Numbered from the stretch's first letter, positions 38,782 through 48,033 are shown. The stretch is DNA of 64,000 nucleotides from JAHRAW01 sp965212085 (GCA_965212085.1 OZ243042.1:1550001-1614000); one strand, 5' to 3'. Notes: generated by a model not told the origin, from the letters alone. Program-made: numbers and translations.

Positions 38782-40662
38782 ATGGAAAAACTCCTCGAAG
38801 TCAAAGATCTCAAAATCAGCGCCCGCAACGACGAAGGCGTCGAGATTCCCATCGTCAAAGGGGTCACTTTTGACATCTGCAAGGGGCAGGTGGTGGCGCT
38901 CATCGGCGAATCCGGCTCCGGTAAAACCACCATTTCGCTGTCGGCGCTGGCCTACACCAAACCGGGACTCGAGTTTGCCGGCGGCCAGGTATTGCTCGAT
39001 GGCGAAGACGTGCTGAACATGGCGCCGTTGCGGCAACGTGAAATTCGCGGGCACAACGTCGCCTACTTGGCGCAGAGCGCCGCCGCCACTTTCAACCCGG
39101 CCATCACCATCGGCGAGCAGGTCACCGAATCCGCAGTGCTCCACGGCGTACTCACCCAGGAAGAAGCCAACAAAAGATCGGTGGATTTGTATCACGCCCT
39201 GGAACTGCCCAACCCCAAGCGCATCGGCTTTCGCTATCCGCACCAGGTCTCCGGCGGCCAGCTACAGCGGCTGATGGCGGCCATGGCATTGTGCGGCAAC
39301 CCCGATTTGATGGTGCTCGACGAGCCCACCACGGCCCTTGACGTGACCACCCAGATCGAAGTGCTCAAAGCCTTCAAAAAAGTCATCCACGAGGAACACG
39401 CCGCCGCCATCTACGTGACCCACGACCTCGCGGTGGTGGCGCAAATCGCCGATCACATCGTGGTGTTGTACAACGGCGAGATCATGGAGCAGGGCTCGGC
39501 GGATCAAATCATCAACCACGCCAAACACGCCTACACGCGCAGACTGATGGACGCGGTCCGCCCCAAGCCGGCGGCCGGCATGGGAGTGGCGCTGACCGGC
39601 GAGCACGACCGGGATCTCGCCGCCCTCGAAGTTGAAAACATGACCGCCGGTTACGGCGACATCGTCAACGGCGAGCCGGCTATTGCGGTGCTGCGCGACG
39701 TCAACGTCAAGGTTGAAAACGGCCACGTGGTCGGCGTCATCGGTGAATCGGGCTGCGGCAAATCCACCCTCGCCAAGGTCATGGCCGGGCTGCTGCCCCG
39801 GTCCAAAGGCGATGTCAGGCTGGACGGGAATCACCTCAAGGGCAGCCTCCTCGACCGTAAGCGGGAGGAATTGCAAAAAGTGCAGTTCGTCTTCCAGATG
39901 GCCGATACCGCCCTCAATCCCAAGCAGACCATCGCCCAAATCATCGGCCGGCCGCTGGAGTTCTATCACGGCATCACCGGCAAGAAGAAACATCACAAGG
40001 TCACGGAAATTCTGGAAATGGTGGAACTGCCCGCCGAATTCGCCAGCCGCTATCCCATGGAGCTGTCCGGCGGGCAGAAACAGCGCATCAACATGGCGCG
40101 CTCCCTCGCCGCGTCGCCGGAAGTCATGCTGTGCGACGAGGTAACCTCGGCGCTGGACAGCATCGTCGGCGCCAACGTCATCAAGCTCCTGACTTCGCTG
40201 CGCGACAAGACCGGCGTCTCGTTCGTCTTCATCAGCCACGATCTGTCCACCGTGGCCTCTTTTGCCGATGAGATCGTGGTGCTCTATGCCGGCCGGGTGG
40301 CGGAGCAGGGGCCCACCGACGAAGTACTCACGCCACCCTTCCACCCCTACACGCGCCTGTTGATCAGTTCGGTTCCGGAGCTGCGCATCGGCTGGTTGGA
40401 AGACACCATGCAGAAGCGCGAAATGGCGGTCGGCATCGCCAGAGGCGTCGAGATTACCGCGGTCGGCTGCCCGTTCTACAACCGCTGCCCGGTGGCCACG
40501 GACGGTGTTTGCGACGTCCGGAGTCCGCCTGTGCGCGAACTCAAAGACGGCCACCAGATCGCATGCCACCGCACCATTGAGGAACTGAACGAAGCCGAGA
40601 CTCACGCGCAAACAATTCTGCACGGATACGAAAAAATTGGCGAAGACCGGCCCACCGCCTGA
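38782..40662 (+). CDS. Fused two-domain ABC transporter ATPase (DppD-DppF-like)
   Basis: A 626-residue protein holding both ATPases of the importer in one chain. Domain 1 has Walker A GESGSGKTT from residue 42, signature VSGGQLQR and Walker B VLDEPTTALD. Domain 2 has Walker A GESGCGKST from residue 321, signature LSGGQKQR and Walker B CDEVTSALD. The C-terminal oligopeptide-transporter region has clustered cysteines (CPFYNRCP..CDVRSPP..CH). A fused ATPase implies one protein serves both permeases. Confidence 0.93.
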   Translation: MEKLLEVKDLKISARNDEGVEIPIVKGVTFDICKGQVVALIGESGSGKTTISLSALAYTKPGLEFAGGQVLLDGEDVLNMAPLRQREIRGHNVAYLAQSAAATFNPAITIGEQVTESAVLHGVLTQEEANKRSVDLYHALELPNPKRIGFRYPHQVSGGQLQRLMAAMALCGNPDLMVLDEPTTALDVTTQIEVLKAFKKVIHEEHAAAIYVTHDLAVVAQIADHIVVLYNGEIMEQGSADQIINHAKHAYTRRLMDAVRPKPAAGMGVALTGEHDRDLAALEVENMTAGYGDIVNGEPAIAVLRDVNVKVENGHVVGVIGESGCGKSTLAKVMAGLLPRSKGDVRLDGNHLKGSLLDRKREELQKVQFVFQMADTALNPKQTIAQIIGRPLEFYHGITGKKKHHKVTEILEMVELPAEFASRYPMELSGGQKQRINMARSLAASPEVMLCDEVTSALDSIVGANVIKLLTSLRDKTGVSFVFISHDLSTVASFADEIVVLYAGRVAEQGPTDEVLTPPFHPYTRLLISSVPELRIGWLEDTMQKREMAVGIARGVEITAVGCPFYNRCPVATDGVCDVRSPPVRELKDGHQIACHRTIEELNEAETHAQTILHGYEKIGEDRPTA

Positions 40663-40687
40663 TCCCCGCAGCCGACCGAGAACAGAC

Positions 40688-41089
40688 ATGAGCAAATTCG
40701 AAGCCCTGACGGCGATGGGAGTGAAGCACCCCGAAAACATTGCGCGCTACGCGCTTTTCATGGTGGACAACACCGACATTCTGCGAATCGTGTACGGACG
40801 CAAAAAAGGCGCCATCCTCCCCGCCAGCCTCAACTACCGTTTCCCGCGCATCAAAAAATCCACCCTGGTGGACAGCGGAACGCGCCGCACCGAAGTGGTT
40901 TATGAAAGCTCTCTGGAATTCCGCAATGCCGTAGCCGAACTCGACGAACTCATAGAAGCGAAAAAAAGCACCGAAAACCTGGAAGAGCTAATCCAGCAGG
41001 AAGTGCACGCGCTGGAAGAAGAAGTCGCGCTGCGAATAGACGGCATCAAATCCCTGGTGAAACGAATTTCAACCGGGGGAAACGAATAG
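40688..41089 (+). CDS. DUF3461-like protein of unknown function
   Basis: A 133-residue soluble protein. The N-terminus (FEALTAMGVKHPENIARY), followed by NTDILRIVYGRKKGAILP and NYRFPR, matches my memory of the DUF3461 family. The second half is a Glu-rich helix likely to form a coiled coil (ELDELIEAKKSTENLEELIQQ). The start at 40688 is preferred; an upstream in-frame ATG at 40637 would overlap the ATPase gene. It lies 25 bases after the importer ATPase and may be its last operon member. No function is proposed. Confidence 0.7.
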   Translation: MSKFEALTAMGVKHPENIARYALFMVDNTDILRIVYGRKKGAILPASLNYRFPRIKKSTLVDSGTRRTEVVYESSLEFRNAVAELDELIEAKKSTENLEELIQQEVHALEEEVALRIDGIKSLVKRISTGGNE

Positions 41090-41150
41090 TTCACCGAACA
41101 ATCCGTTTGCGGATTCGTCTCCGGGCAAATACCTCGCCGCCGAAGCCGGT

Positions 41151-42422
41151 TCAATCCGGATTGCCAAAATCATCCCGCAAATGCTCCTGAATAGACTCCG
41201 CCATGCGGCGCGAGCGCAGCAGCGTGGCCGGGGCGTGGTAGCCTTGTTGTGCCAGCGGCTTGGCCTTGCGCAGCAGCATGCGCAGTAGCGCGAACAATCC
41301 GATGCCGGCGTGGACGATGGCCAGCGTTCCGAAAAACCAGTCGGCGGAAACGTCCATCGCCAGGGCGATGCCCAGCGGTCCGATGACCGCGCCGGTGCCG
41401 CCGGCGAGGATCAGCCCGCTGCCGGCCGCCACCATCTGTTCGGGGCGCAAGTGGTCGTTGGTGTGGGCCATGCACAACGCGTACATCGGCAGTGAAAATC
41501 CGCCGAACAGGCCGAACAGGGCGGTCACGTGGAGGGTCGAGATGCGCGCCGCATAGATGCACGCCACCGCCGCCGCCGAGGCGGCAAGCGTAACCGCGAG
41601 AATCACCAGTCGCCGGTCGAAGCGGTCCGACAGCCGGCCGATGGGCCATTGCAGCAGCACCGTGGCGACCACCGGCGCGAGCATGAAGTAGGAAATCCCG
41701 GCGGTGTCCAGCCCCAGCAAGCCGGCGTACACCGGGCCCAGGGAAAAAATCGCCGCGCTCGCCAGCCCCACCGCGAACATCCCGAACACGCCCAGCGGCG
41801 ATATGCCGTACAACTCGGCCAGCCTGACCGAACTCGAATCTTCAAAGCGCGGCGCCGGTGTTGCGCTCAGTAACAGCGGCACCACCGCCACCGAAATCAA
41901 AATCGAGGTCAGCACGAATAACGGATACCCCGACGGGTCCGCGAGGTTGAGAAAAAGCTGGCCGCCGCCCACCGCGACGTAGGTGACCACCATGTACACC
42001 GACAACAACTGGCCGCGGGTCTGGTTAGAAGTGCTGTCGTTCAGCCAGCTCTCGGCGACGATGTACAGTCCGGAGAAACAAAAACCGCTGAGCAGGCGCA
42101 GCGCGAACCACGCCGCCGGGTGAACCCACGCGGCGTGAACCAGAATGGCGGCGGAAGCCAGCGCCGCGAGGGCCGCGAATACCCGGATGTGCCCGACCCG
42201 CCGGACGATGCCCGGCGCCCACAACGTGCCGCCGAGAAAGCCGGCGTAGAACGACGACATCACCAGGCCGGTGACGGCGGTCGGGAAGCCTTCGCGGTAG
42301 GCGCGCACCGCCAGCAAGGTGCCCTGCAATCCATCCCCCAGCATGAGGATGCCGAAGCCGAGCAGCAAGGCCCAGGAGGCGGCGATTGCTTCGCGCAGTG
42401 GATTGGACGTGGTGTTGTTCAT
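41151..42422 (-). CDS. MFS transporter (YcaD-like subgroup), copy A
   Basis: A 423-residue, twelve-helix major facilitator protein. The loop between helices 2 and 3 reads VRRVGHIRVFAALAALAS; helix 5 has VAESWLNDSTSNQTRGQLL and the second half has GRLSDRFDRRLV, all typical of the subgroup that includes YcaD. The start at 42422 gives a short polar tail before helix 1; the open frame upstream has poor protein character. It is a clear paralogue of the divergent gene at 42715. Substrate unknown. Confidence 0.88.
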   Translation of the reverse strand: MNNTTSNPLREAIAASWALLLGFGILMLGDGLQGTLLAVRAYREGFPTAVTGLVMSSFYAGFLGGTLWAPGIVRRVGHIRVFAALAALASAAILVHAAWVHPAAWFALRLLSGFCFSGLYIVAESWLNDSTSNQTRGQLLSVYMVVTYVAVGGGQLFLNLADPSGYPLFVLTSILISVAVVPLLLSATPAPRFEDSSSVRLAELYGISPLGVFGMFAVGLASAAIFSLGPVYAGLLGLDTAGISYFMLAPVVATVLLQWPIGRLSDRFDRRLVILAVTLAASAAAVACIYAARISTLHVTALFGLFGGFSLPMYALCMAHTNDHLRPEQMVAAGSGLILAGGTGAVIGPLGIALAMDVSADWFFGTLAIVHAGIGLFALLRMLLRKAKPLAQQGYHAPATLLRSRRMAESIQEHLRDDFGNPD

Positions 42423-42625
42423 CGGCAGTCGGTCGGTGTCTTTTGGTATGAAGCGGGCGCCCCGGCGCGGCGCGCGGTTGCGTTTACGTTCGTTCAAGCG
42501 GCGGCGAAAATTGTCATCGGAAAAACGCCGGTCTTGCGGGTGCGTTTGTTGTTCATCGTGTTGTGCGGCGTCGTTGTGCCGAAGGGTTATTGTTTTCAGC
42601 GCATTCACGCCCACCAGCCGCGCCG

Positions 42626-42637
42626 GTAGTATACTAC
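42626..42637. promoter_or_regulatory. Palindromic divergent -10 between two MFS genes
   Basis: The 12-bp palindrome GTAGTATACTAC contains TATACT on both strands, so one site could act as -10 for both divergent MFS genes (starts at 42715 on + and 42422 on -). It could also be a repressor operator. No consensus -35 was found on either side. Confidence 0.4.
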
Positions 42638-42714
42638 CCCTTTTGCAAAACGAACGTTGGCAAAAACCAGTGCCGCCAAACCCGACCGGTGAAACCGGGT
42701 CCCGCCCCGCTTCC

Positions 42715-43944
42715 ATGATACGGCCCATTGCCCCGCTGTTGCTGGCCGCTTCGATTCTGCTCGGCGGCAACGGCGTGCTCGGCACCCTGATCGCCCTGCG
42801 CGGCCGGCTTGAAGGCTTCGATACCGACCTCGTGGGGTTGATGGGCGCCTGCTACTTCGCCGGTTTTTTCGGCGCCTGTTTCAGCGCCGCGAGACTGATT
42901 CGCTCCATCGGCCACGTGCGGGCTTTCGCGGCCCTCGCCGCGGTCGGCGCGGTGGCGCCGCTGGTCATGGCGATGGTGCCCAACGCTTGGGTGTGGATGG
43001 CGGTCCGGGTAATCAGCGGGTTCTGTTTCGCCGCGCTGCTCATGGTCATTGAAAGCTGGATCAACGAGAGTTCCAAAAACACCTCCCGCGGCCGGGTGCT
43101 CGGCGTCTACCGGATCGTTGACCTGCTCGCGGTCACCGGCACTCAGTTTCTGATTCCGCTGGTGGGGGAGGGCGGCTACCAGATTTTTTCCGTGGTCAGC
43201 CTGATGTACTGCCTGTCGCTGGTGCCGGTGGCGTTGTCCAACCGCGCCCGGCCCAAAGCGCCGGACAACCTCAAACTGGATCTCGGCGCCATCTGGCGAA
43301 TTTCCCCGCTGGCCTGCCTCACGTCCCTCGCCATCGGCCTGACCAACTCCGCGTTCCGCCTCATCGGGCCGATCTACGGCATCGAAATCGGCCTCGACAC
43401 CGGCGCGGTGGTGGTGTTCATGACCCTCGGCATTATCGGCGGCGCGGTGCTGCAATACCCGCTCGGCTACATGTCCGACAAACTGGGGCGGCGAAGAACG
43501 GTGCTGACCGCCACCATCGGCGCCATGTTCGCCGCCATAGCGCTGTCGCGCCAGGAGTTTGGCTCGGTGCTGCCGGTTTATGCCGGGGTGTTCGCCTTCG
43601 GCGCCTTCGCGCTGCCCTTGTATTCGCTGGCCGCGGCCCACGCCAACGACCGCGCCGCGGCCGGCCAGTACGTGCTGGTCTCGGCGGGCCTGACCTTTTT
43701 CTTTTCGCTGGGCGCGGTGATCGGCCCCTACGCCGCGTCCCTGGTGATCAAATACTTCGGCCCCGCCGCGTTCTTTATTTATACCTGCGTGGTCCACGCC
43801 TCCCTGGCGGGAGTCGTCGTAATCAGAATGCGCCGCCGCGCGTCGGTGCCCGCGGAACAGCGCTCGAAATTCGTCGGCTTGCTGAAAACATCGCCAATGT
43901 TCTTTCGCCTGGCGCGGCGCATCAGTCAGTCAAAGGATAAATGA
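42715..43944 (+). CDS. MFS transporter (YcaD-like subgroup), copy B
   Basis: A 409-residue, twelve-helix transporter closely similar in layout to the divergent neighbour: IRSIGHVRAFAALAAVGA, VIESWINESSKNTSRGRVL and LGYMSDKLGRRR occupy the same places. The start at 42715 begins right at helix 1; earlier in-frame starts lie in poorly coding DNA. The last 4 bases overlap the next gene. Substrate unknown. Confidence 0.88.
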   Translation: MIRPIAPLLLAASILLGGNGVLGTLIALRGRLEGFDTDLVGLMGACYFAGFFGACFSAARLIRSIGHVRAFAALAAVGAVAPLVMAMVPNAWVWMAVRVISGFCFAALLMVIESWINESSKNTSRGRVLGVYRIVDLLAVTGTQFLIPLVGEGGYQIFSVVSLMYCLSLVPVALSNRARPKAPDNLKLDLGAIWRISPLACLTSLAIGLTNSAFRLIGPIYGIEIGLDTGAVVVFMTLGIIGGAVLQYPLGYMSDKLGRRRTVLTATIGAMFAAIALSRQEFGSVLPVYAGVFAFGAFALPLYSLAAAHANDRAAAGQYVLVSAGLTFFFSLGAVIGPYAASLVIKYFGPAAFFIYTCVVHASLAGVVVIRMRRRASVPAEQRSKFVGLLKTSPMFFRLARRISQSKDK

Positions 43945-44561
43945 ACCTGCAAGGGTCAAACAAATTCGCCCAAAAAACCGGCAGCGAAAAGTTCACCGGA
44001 GACGGCGCATCAGCGGCGCGCGACCTCCTTTCTTTCTGGCGGTGGTCGTCGTCCGACGTTGTCGGCAATGCGACGCGCGGAGTGCTTGCCGAATATATTG
44101 TCGCGGCGGCGACCGGCTGCACCGGTGGAGTTCGGAAAGAGTGGGATGCGATTGATTTGGTGACCAGGCAAGGCATCAAAATTGAAGTGAAATCATCGGC
44201 GTATATTCAAAGCTGGCCCCAGGAAAAACCGGCATCGATCAAGTTCTCCATTCAGCCAACCCGAGGATGGGACGCGGCGACCAATACCTGCTCCGCTGAA
44301 AAAACCCGGCAGGCGGACGTCTATGTCTTCGCCGTGCTTGCCCATCAAAACAAACAAACCATCAACCCGCTTGATCTCGAGCAATGGGAATTTTATATTC
44401 TATCCACGGCAAAATTAAACAAGTTGGTGGGTGATCAACAAAAAATCACGCTTGCAAGTTTAAAAAAACTGTCCCCGGTAGAATGCCGGTTTGCCGGGAT
44501 TGATGCGGCAATCAAAGAAGCCCTCGCGGTCAACGCATCCGCCGCCGCAAGCCCGACTTAA
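43941..44561 (+). CDS. PD-(D/E)XK nuclease-fold-like protein
   Basis: A 206-residue protein with a likely restriction-endonuclease core: Glu51 in RGVLAEYIVAA, Asp72 in KEWDAIDL, and Glu82-x-Lys84 in IKIEVKSSAYIQSW. The order E...D...ExK with hydrophobic strands is that of the PD-(D/E)XK superfamily. No methylase or specificity gene is near, so a role in restriction is not supported. ATGA overlap (43941-43944) with the MFS gene suggests co-translation. Codon use in its second half is more A/T-rich than that of its neighbours, which hints at transfer. Confidence 0.65.
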   Translation: MNLQGSNKFAQKTGSEKFTGDGASAARDLLSFWRWSSSDVVGNATRGVLAEYIVAAATGCTGGVRKEWDAIDLVTRQGIKIEVKSSAYIQSWPQEKPASIKFSIQPTRGWDAATNTCSAEKTRQADVYVFAVLAHQNKQTINPLDLEQWEFYILSTAKLNKLVGDQQKITLASLKKLSPVECRFAGIDAAIKEALAVNASAAASPT

Positions 44562-44584
44562 CTATCTCCGCGATAATCCCCGGC

Positions 44585-44608
44585 AGGAACAGGCCGCGAC
44601 CTGTCCCT
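44585..44608. repeat. Isolated copy of the GGGACAGGTCG palindrome family
   Basis: A diverged copy (one arm AGGAACAGGCCG, the other CGACCTGTCCCT) outside the three large blocks. It lies between two convergent genes and overlaps the last two bases of the ligase stop codon. Confidence 0.75.
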
Positions 44609-46166
44609 ACCCGCCCGTCAGCGACGCAATAATCCCGGGCAGTTCAAGGCGCAGGATTTTTCCCGACGGGCCTTTCGGGAGTTGCTCAAGGAAGTAAATA
44701 GTTTTCGGCGCCTTGGTTTCGCCGACGGACGCCAGGCAGAGCGCTTTCAACTCCTGCTCGGTGCAGTCAAACCCCTGCCGCAGGGCGACGCAGGCGACCA
44801 CCTCCTGGCCGTAGTCCCGGTGCGCCACGCCCACGGCCGCGGCTTCGAGGACGGCTGGGTGTTGGTACAAGGCGTCGTCAATTTCCCGAGGCGCGATGTT
44901 TTCGCCGCCGCGCAGGATCAATTCTTTCAGGCGGCCGGTGATGAACAGGTAGCCGTCGTCGTCGAGCAATCCGAGGTCGCCGGTGCGAAACCAGCCGTCC
45001 ACAAACGCCGCGCGCGTAACTTCGGGGTCTTTGTAATAGCGCTCCAGCAGGTTGCTTCCGCGGATGACGATTTCTCCGGCGGTGTTGGCGGCGCAGTCGC
45101 CGCCGCGCCGGTTGATAATTTTGATTTCATTACCGCAAGCGCGGCCCACCGATCCCGGTTTGCGAAGCGCCGGCGGCATGGGGTTGGTGGCCACGGTGCC
45201 GGCGGTCTCGGTCAGCCCCAGGGTTTCGATCATCGGCACCTGAAACACCCGTTCCCACTGCTGCAGCACGGCGATGGGCAGCGGCGCCGATGCCGAGCGG
45301 CCAAAGCGAAAGTTTTTTAATTTCGGTTCAACGCCGAACGCGAAGGGCTCCCGCCGGGCGCGGTCGAGCAGGTAGTTGATGATGGTGGGAACGACGCTCG
45401 ACCATGTGCAGCGGTATTGCGCCGCCAGCGGCCAGAAAGCGCCGGCGCTGAAACGGTTGGGCATGACCACGCTGCCGCCGCTCACCAGGGGCGCGCAAAC
45501 CGTTACCATGGCGCCGTTGATGTGATAGACCGGCAGCACGCACAAGGCGCGGTCGCGCTCCGACAGCCCGTGGCCGCCGGCGACGTTGCGGCCGCCGCAC
45601 AGCACCGCGCCGTGGGACAGCAGCGCGCCTTTGGGCAAGCCGGTTGAGCCGGAAGTGTAGAGCAGCAGAGCGGGGTCGGAAGTCGCGGGGGGTGGGATTG
45701 AGGTTGGGGTTGCAACGGCGGCGGTGCCGGATGATTCGGGTTTGGGCCAGTCCGGGCCGTGTTCCTCGGAAGTAACGATGACGGTTATGTCGCGTTCAAT
45801 CCGCGCCAGCAGTTGTGCCAGTTTGTCGCGGTAGCGGGGCGCTACGAACACCATTTCGGTGTCGGAATGATCGAGCACGTGGCGTAACTGCGTCGGCCCG
45901 GCCACGGCGTTGAGGGGAACCACCACGCGGTTGCCGGCCATGACGCCGAGAAACAGCGGCGCCACCCACGCGCCGTTGTCCAGCAGGAAGGCGACCCTGG
46001 CACCGGCGGCTATTCCCAGCCGGTCGAGGCGCGCGCCGATTTCATCAACGCAGATTTTGAGTTGCCCAAAGGTGATCTCCCTTTCCAGTTCCGGGTTGAT
46101 CACAAACGTTTGGCCGGCGCGCGCGGCGGCGTGGGCGTCGATCTGCTGTCGAACGGTGGCCGGCAC
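44607..46166 (-). CDS. AMP-forming acyl-CoA synthetase (possible sulfoacetate-CoA ligase)
   Basis: A 519-residue adenylate-forming ligase. The ATP loop LLYTSGSTGLPKGALLSHG, the A5 motif GLTETAG, A7-A8 WFRTGDLGLLDDDGYLFITGR and the catalytic Lys in GPSGKILRLEL are all present. It starts 24 bases after a CoA-acylating aldehyde dehydrogenase. In Cupriavidus necator an adjacent pair of these two types, SauT and SauS, activates sulfoacetate and reduces sulfoacetyl-CoA. That parallel, not residue-level evidence, is the basis of the suggested substrate. Confidence 0.85.
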   Translation of the reverse strand: MPATVRQQIDAHAAARAGQTFVINPELEREITFGQLKICVDEIGARLDRLGIAAGARVAFLLDNGAWVAPLFLGVMAGNRVVVPLNAVAGPTQLRHVLDHSDTEMVFVAPRYRDKLAQLLARIERDITVIVTSEEHGPDWPKPESSGTAAVATPTSIPPPATSDPALLLYTSGSTGLPKGALLSHGAVLCGGRNVAGGHGLSERDRALCVLPVYHINGAMVTVCAPLVSGGSVVMPNRFSAGAFWPLAAQYRCTWSSVVPTIINYLLDRARREPFAFGVEPKLKNFRFGRSASAPLPIAVLQQWERVFQVPMIETLGLTETAGTVATNPMPPALRKPGSVGRACGNEIKIINRRGGDCAANTAGEIVIRGSNLLERYYKDPEVTRAAFVDGWFRTGDLGLLDDDGYLFITGRLKELILRGGENIAPREIDDALYQHPAVLEAAAVGVAHRDYGQEVVACVALRQGFDCTEQELKALCLASVGETKAPKTIYFLEQLPKGPSGKILRLELPGIIASLTGG

Positions 46167-46190
46167 GGGTGTTGGCGGCGTTCCGGCGGA

Positions 46191-47639
46191 TTATGCCCGG
46201 CCGTACCGGGCGAAGTGGTCGCCGAACAAATCCGCTTCGGTGGGTTTGTCTTCCGCCGTGGTGCGCACCAGGTGGGTGATGTTGATGAAGTGGCGGTAGT
46301 TGAGGTTTTCCGAGATGCTGTTTCCGCCCCAGGTTCCACAGCCCATGCTCAAGGTGAAGTTCAGCCCGTTGTCGAAACTGCCGCCGTTGCCGAGGGCGTG
46401 CGCCTGGTTGACCAGCACCCTGACCACGTCAATTTGTTCCGCGAGCCGCGCCGAGTGTTCGGCGTCGCGCGTGTGAATGCCGCATGAATGTCCCCTGCCG
46501 CGCACCTGCAACACCTCCGCCACCAAGTGCGCGGCATGGTTGAAATCCGCCGCCCGGTAAACGGTGGCCACCAGCGAAAGTTTTTCATCGGCGAATGGCG
46601 AGGCGGGATCGAACGCTTGCTCTTCGACCAGGAAGAAGCGCGCGCCATCCGCCCCCGCGCCGAGGCCCACCCGCCCGGCGAACACACCGGCGTCTTTGGC
46701 GATCAAATCGCGGTTCAGTTTTCCGTCCACCCATAACCGCCGCCGGATTTTTTTCTTGTCGGCATCGCCGGCCCGATACCCGCCGGCGCGTTGCAATGCC
46801 GCCATGGCGTCGTCGTAGACGTCGTCAAGAATGATCAGCGCGTTTTCCGAAGAGCAGGAGGTCGCGTTGTCGAAAGTTTTGGAGGCGCAGATTTTTTCCG
46901 CGGCGTCGTCAAGGTCGGCGCTGCTGTCAATGATCACCGGCACGTTGCCGGCGCCCACGCCAATGCCGGGGGTGCCGCTGCCGTAGGCGGCCTTGACGTT
47001 GTTTTGGGAGCCCGTGGCCACCACCAGGTCGGCGCGCCGCATCAATTCCCCGCTCAACTCGCGGGTCACCGGCTGCGGCAGGATCTGCACCAGGTCCGGC
47101 GACGCAGCGGCGCGTTGCAATGCGCCGCGCATGAACGCCACCGCCGCGTTGGTGCTCGGCCAGCCCGCCGGCGAGGGCGCGATGATGATGGCGTTTGCGC
47201 CCTTGAGCGCCATCATGGTTTTGTTGACCGGGGTTGCCACCGGGTTGGTGGAAGGGGTGATGGCGGCCACCACCCCGACCGGCTTGCCGTACTTGACCAG
47301 CCCGCGTTCGGGATCGGATTCGATGATGCCCACGGTCTTTACCCGCATCAAATCCCGCAGCGCGCCGAAAGTTTTGCGGCGGTTTTTGATCACCTTGTCG
47401 GCGGCGTTGCCGATGCCCGTGTCCCGAACCGCCATTTCGGCGAGGGCGCGGGCGTGCTCCGGTTTGTACAACGACCAGGCGACGGCGGTAACCAGTTCAT
47501 CCACGCGCGCCTGGGATGCGCCCGCCAGCGACCGCAACGCCGCGCGCGCGCGCGTCATCAGCTCGTCCACCGCTTCGCGGGGTTGCCGGTCGGCGGCGGC
47601 GTCGAGAGCCGCGGAACCTGCCGGGGAGGAATTTGCCAT
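46191..47639 (-). CDS. CoA-acylating aldehyde dehydrogenase (sulfoacetaldehyde dehydrogenase-like)
   Basis: A 482-residue enzyme related to SauS, EutE and the AdhE N-terminal half. The catalytic cysteine is Cys262 in NATSCSSENALI. The NAD-binding region has GVVAAITPSTNPVATP and ATGSQNNVKAAY; GGGSFDNGLNFTL-like and CGTWGGNSISENLNY segments near the end are typical of this acylating group. It should interconvert an acyl-CoA and its aldehyde. With the downstream ligase it could convert an acid to an aldehyde; sulfoacetate is the best precedent. Confidence 0.85.
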   Translation of the reverse strand: MANSSPAGSAALDAAADRQPREAVDELMTRARAALRSLAGASQARVDELVTAVAWSLYKPEHARALAEMAVRDTGIGNAADKVIKNRRKTFGALRDLMRVKTVGIIESDPERGLVKYGKPVGVVAAITPSTNPVATPVNKTMMALKGANAIIIAPSPAGWPSTNAAVAFMRGALQRAAASPDLVQILPQPVTRELSGELMRRADLVVATGSQNNVKAAYGSGTPGIGVGAGNVPVIIDSSADLDDAAEKICASKTFDNATSCSSENALIILDDVYDDAMAALQRAGGYRAGDADKKKIRRRLWVDGKLNRDLIAKDAGVFAGRVGLGAGADGARFFLVEEQAFDPASPFADEKLSLVATVYRAADFNHAAHLVAEVLQVRGRGHSCGIHTRDAEHSARLAEQIDVVRVLVNQAHALGNGGSFDNGLNFTLSMGCGTWGGNSISENLNYRHFINITHLVRTTAEDKPTEADLFGDHFARYGRA

Positions 47640-47748
47640 GCGCCGGGCCTGTTGGTAAATTGGCTTGGAGGTACCCTGAACGTGCTAGTGTACTTGCAAC
47701 CCGCCGCGCAACTCAAACCGCATCGGCGGGTTTGTTATCATTCATATT

Positions 47749-48033
47749 AGTGAAACGACCACCCTTTCGTTACCGTTTTCACCGGCCACAACCGCACAGC
47801 GTATTGACGAGAAGGCGAAGAACGATTGGAAATCATCAGACATTACTGATCGAGAAGAAACTGAAACTGATGAGGAAAGTTATGAAAGCGTGGGCTCGGA
47901 GGACTTGACTCAAGTTGCGCGAGATCAACTAGCGAAGCTAATTATTGCCCTTGAAACGGATTTGGGTGGCAGCCGAAGCAACGGAGTAAGGGAATCTAAC
48001 AGCGTTTTCCCTTGCCCGGAAGCCTTCCGGTAG
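47749..48033 (+). pseudogene. AT-richer open frame without start codon, possible gene remnant
   Basis: The 534-base gap between divergent genes contains an open frame from 47689 to a TAG at 48031-48033, with no ATG and no early GTG. The protein-like part runs SETTTLSLPFSPATTAQR at its start, then an acidic stretch (TDREETETDEESYESV) and a helix-like LTQVARDQLAKLIIALE. Base use is much more A/T-rich than in the surrounding genes. It may be the tail of a decayed, acquired gene; I recognise no family. An AACCCGCCG/CGGCGGGTT hairpin lies upstream (47698-47733). The rest of the gap shows nothing else. Confidence 0.35.

Noticed and set aside
46791..47908. Plus-strand frames opposite and beyond the aldehyde dehydrogenase gene
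   Set aside because: They are antisense to a clear enzyme or have Arg-rich, non-protein-like ends; only the separate start-less frame ending at 48033 looked worth noting.
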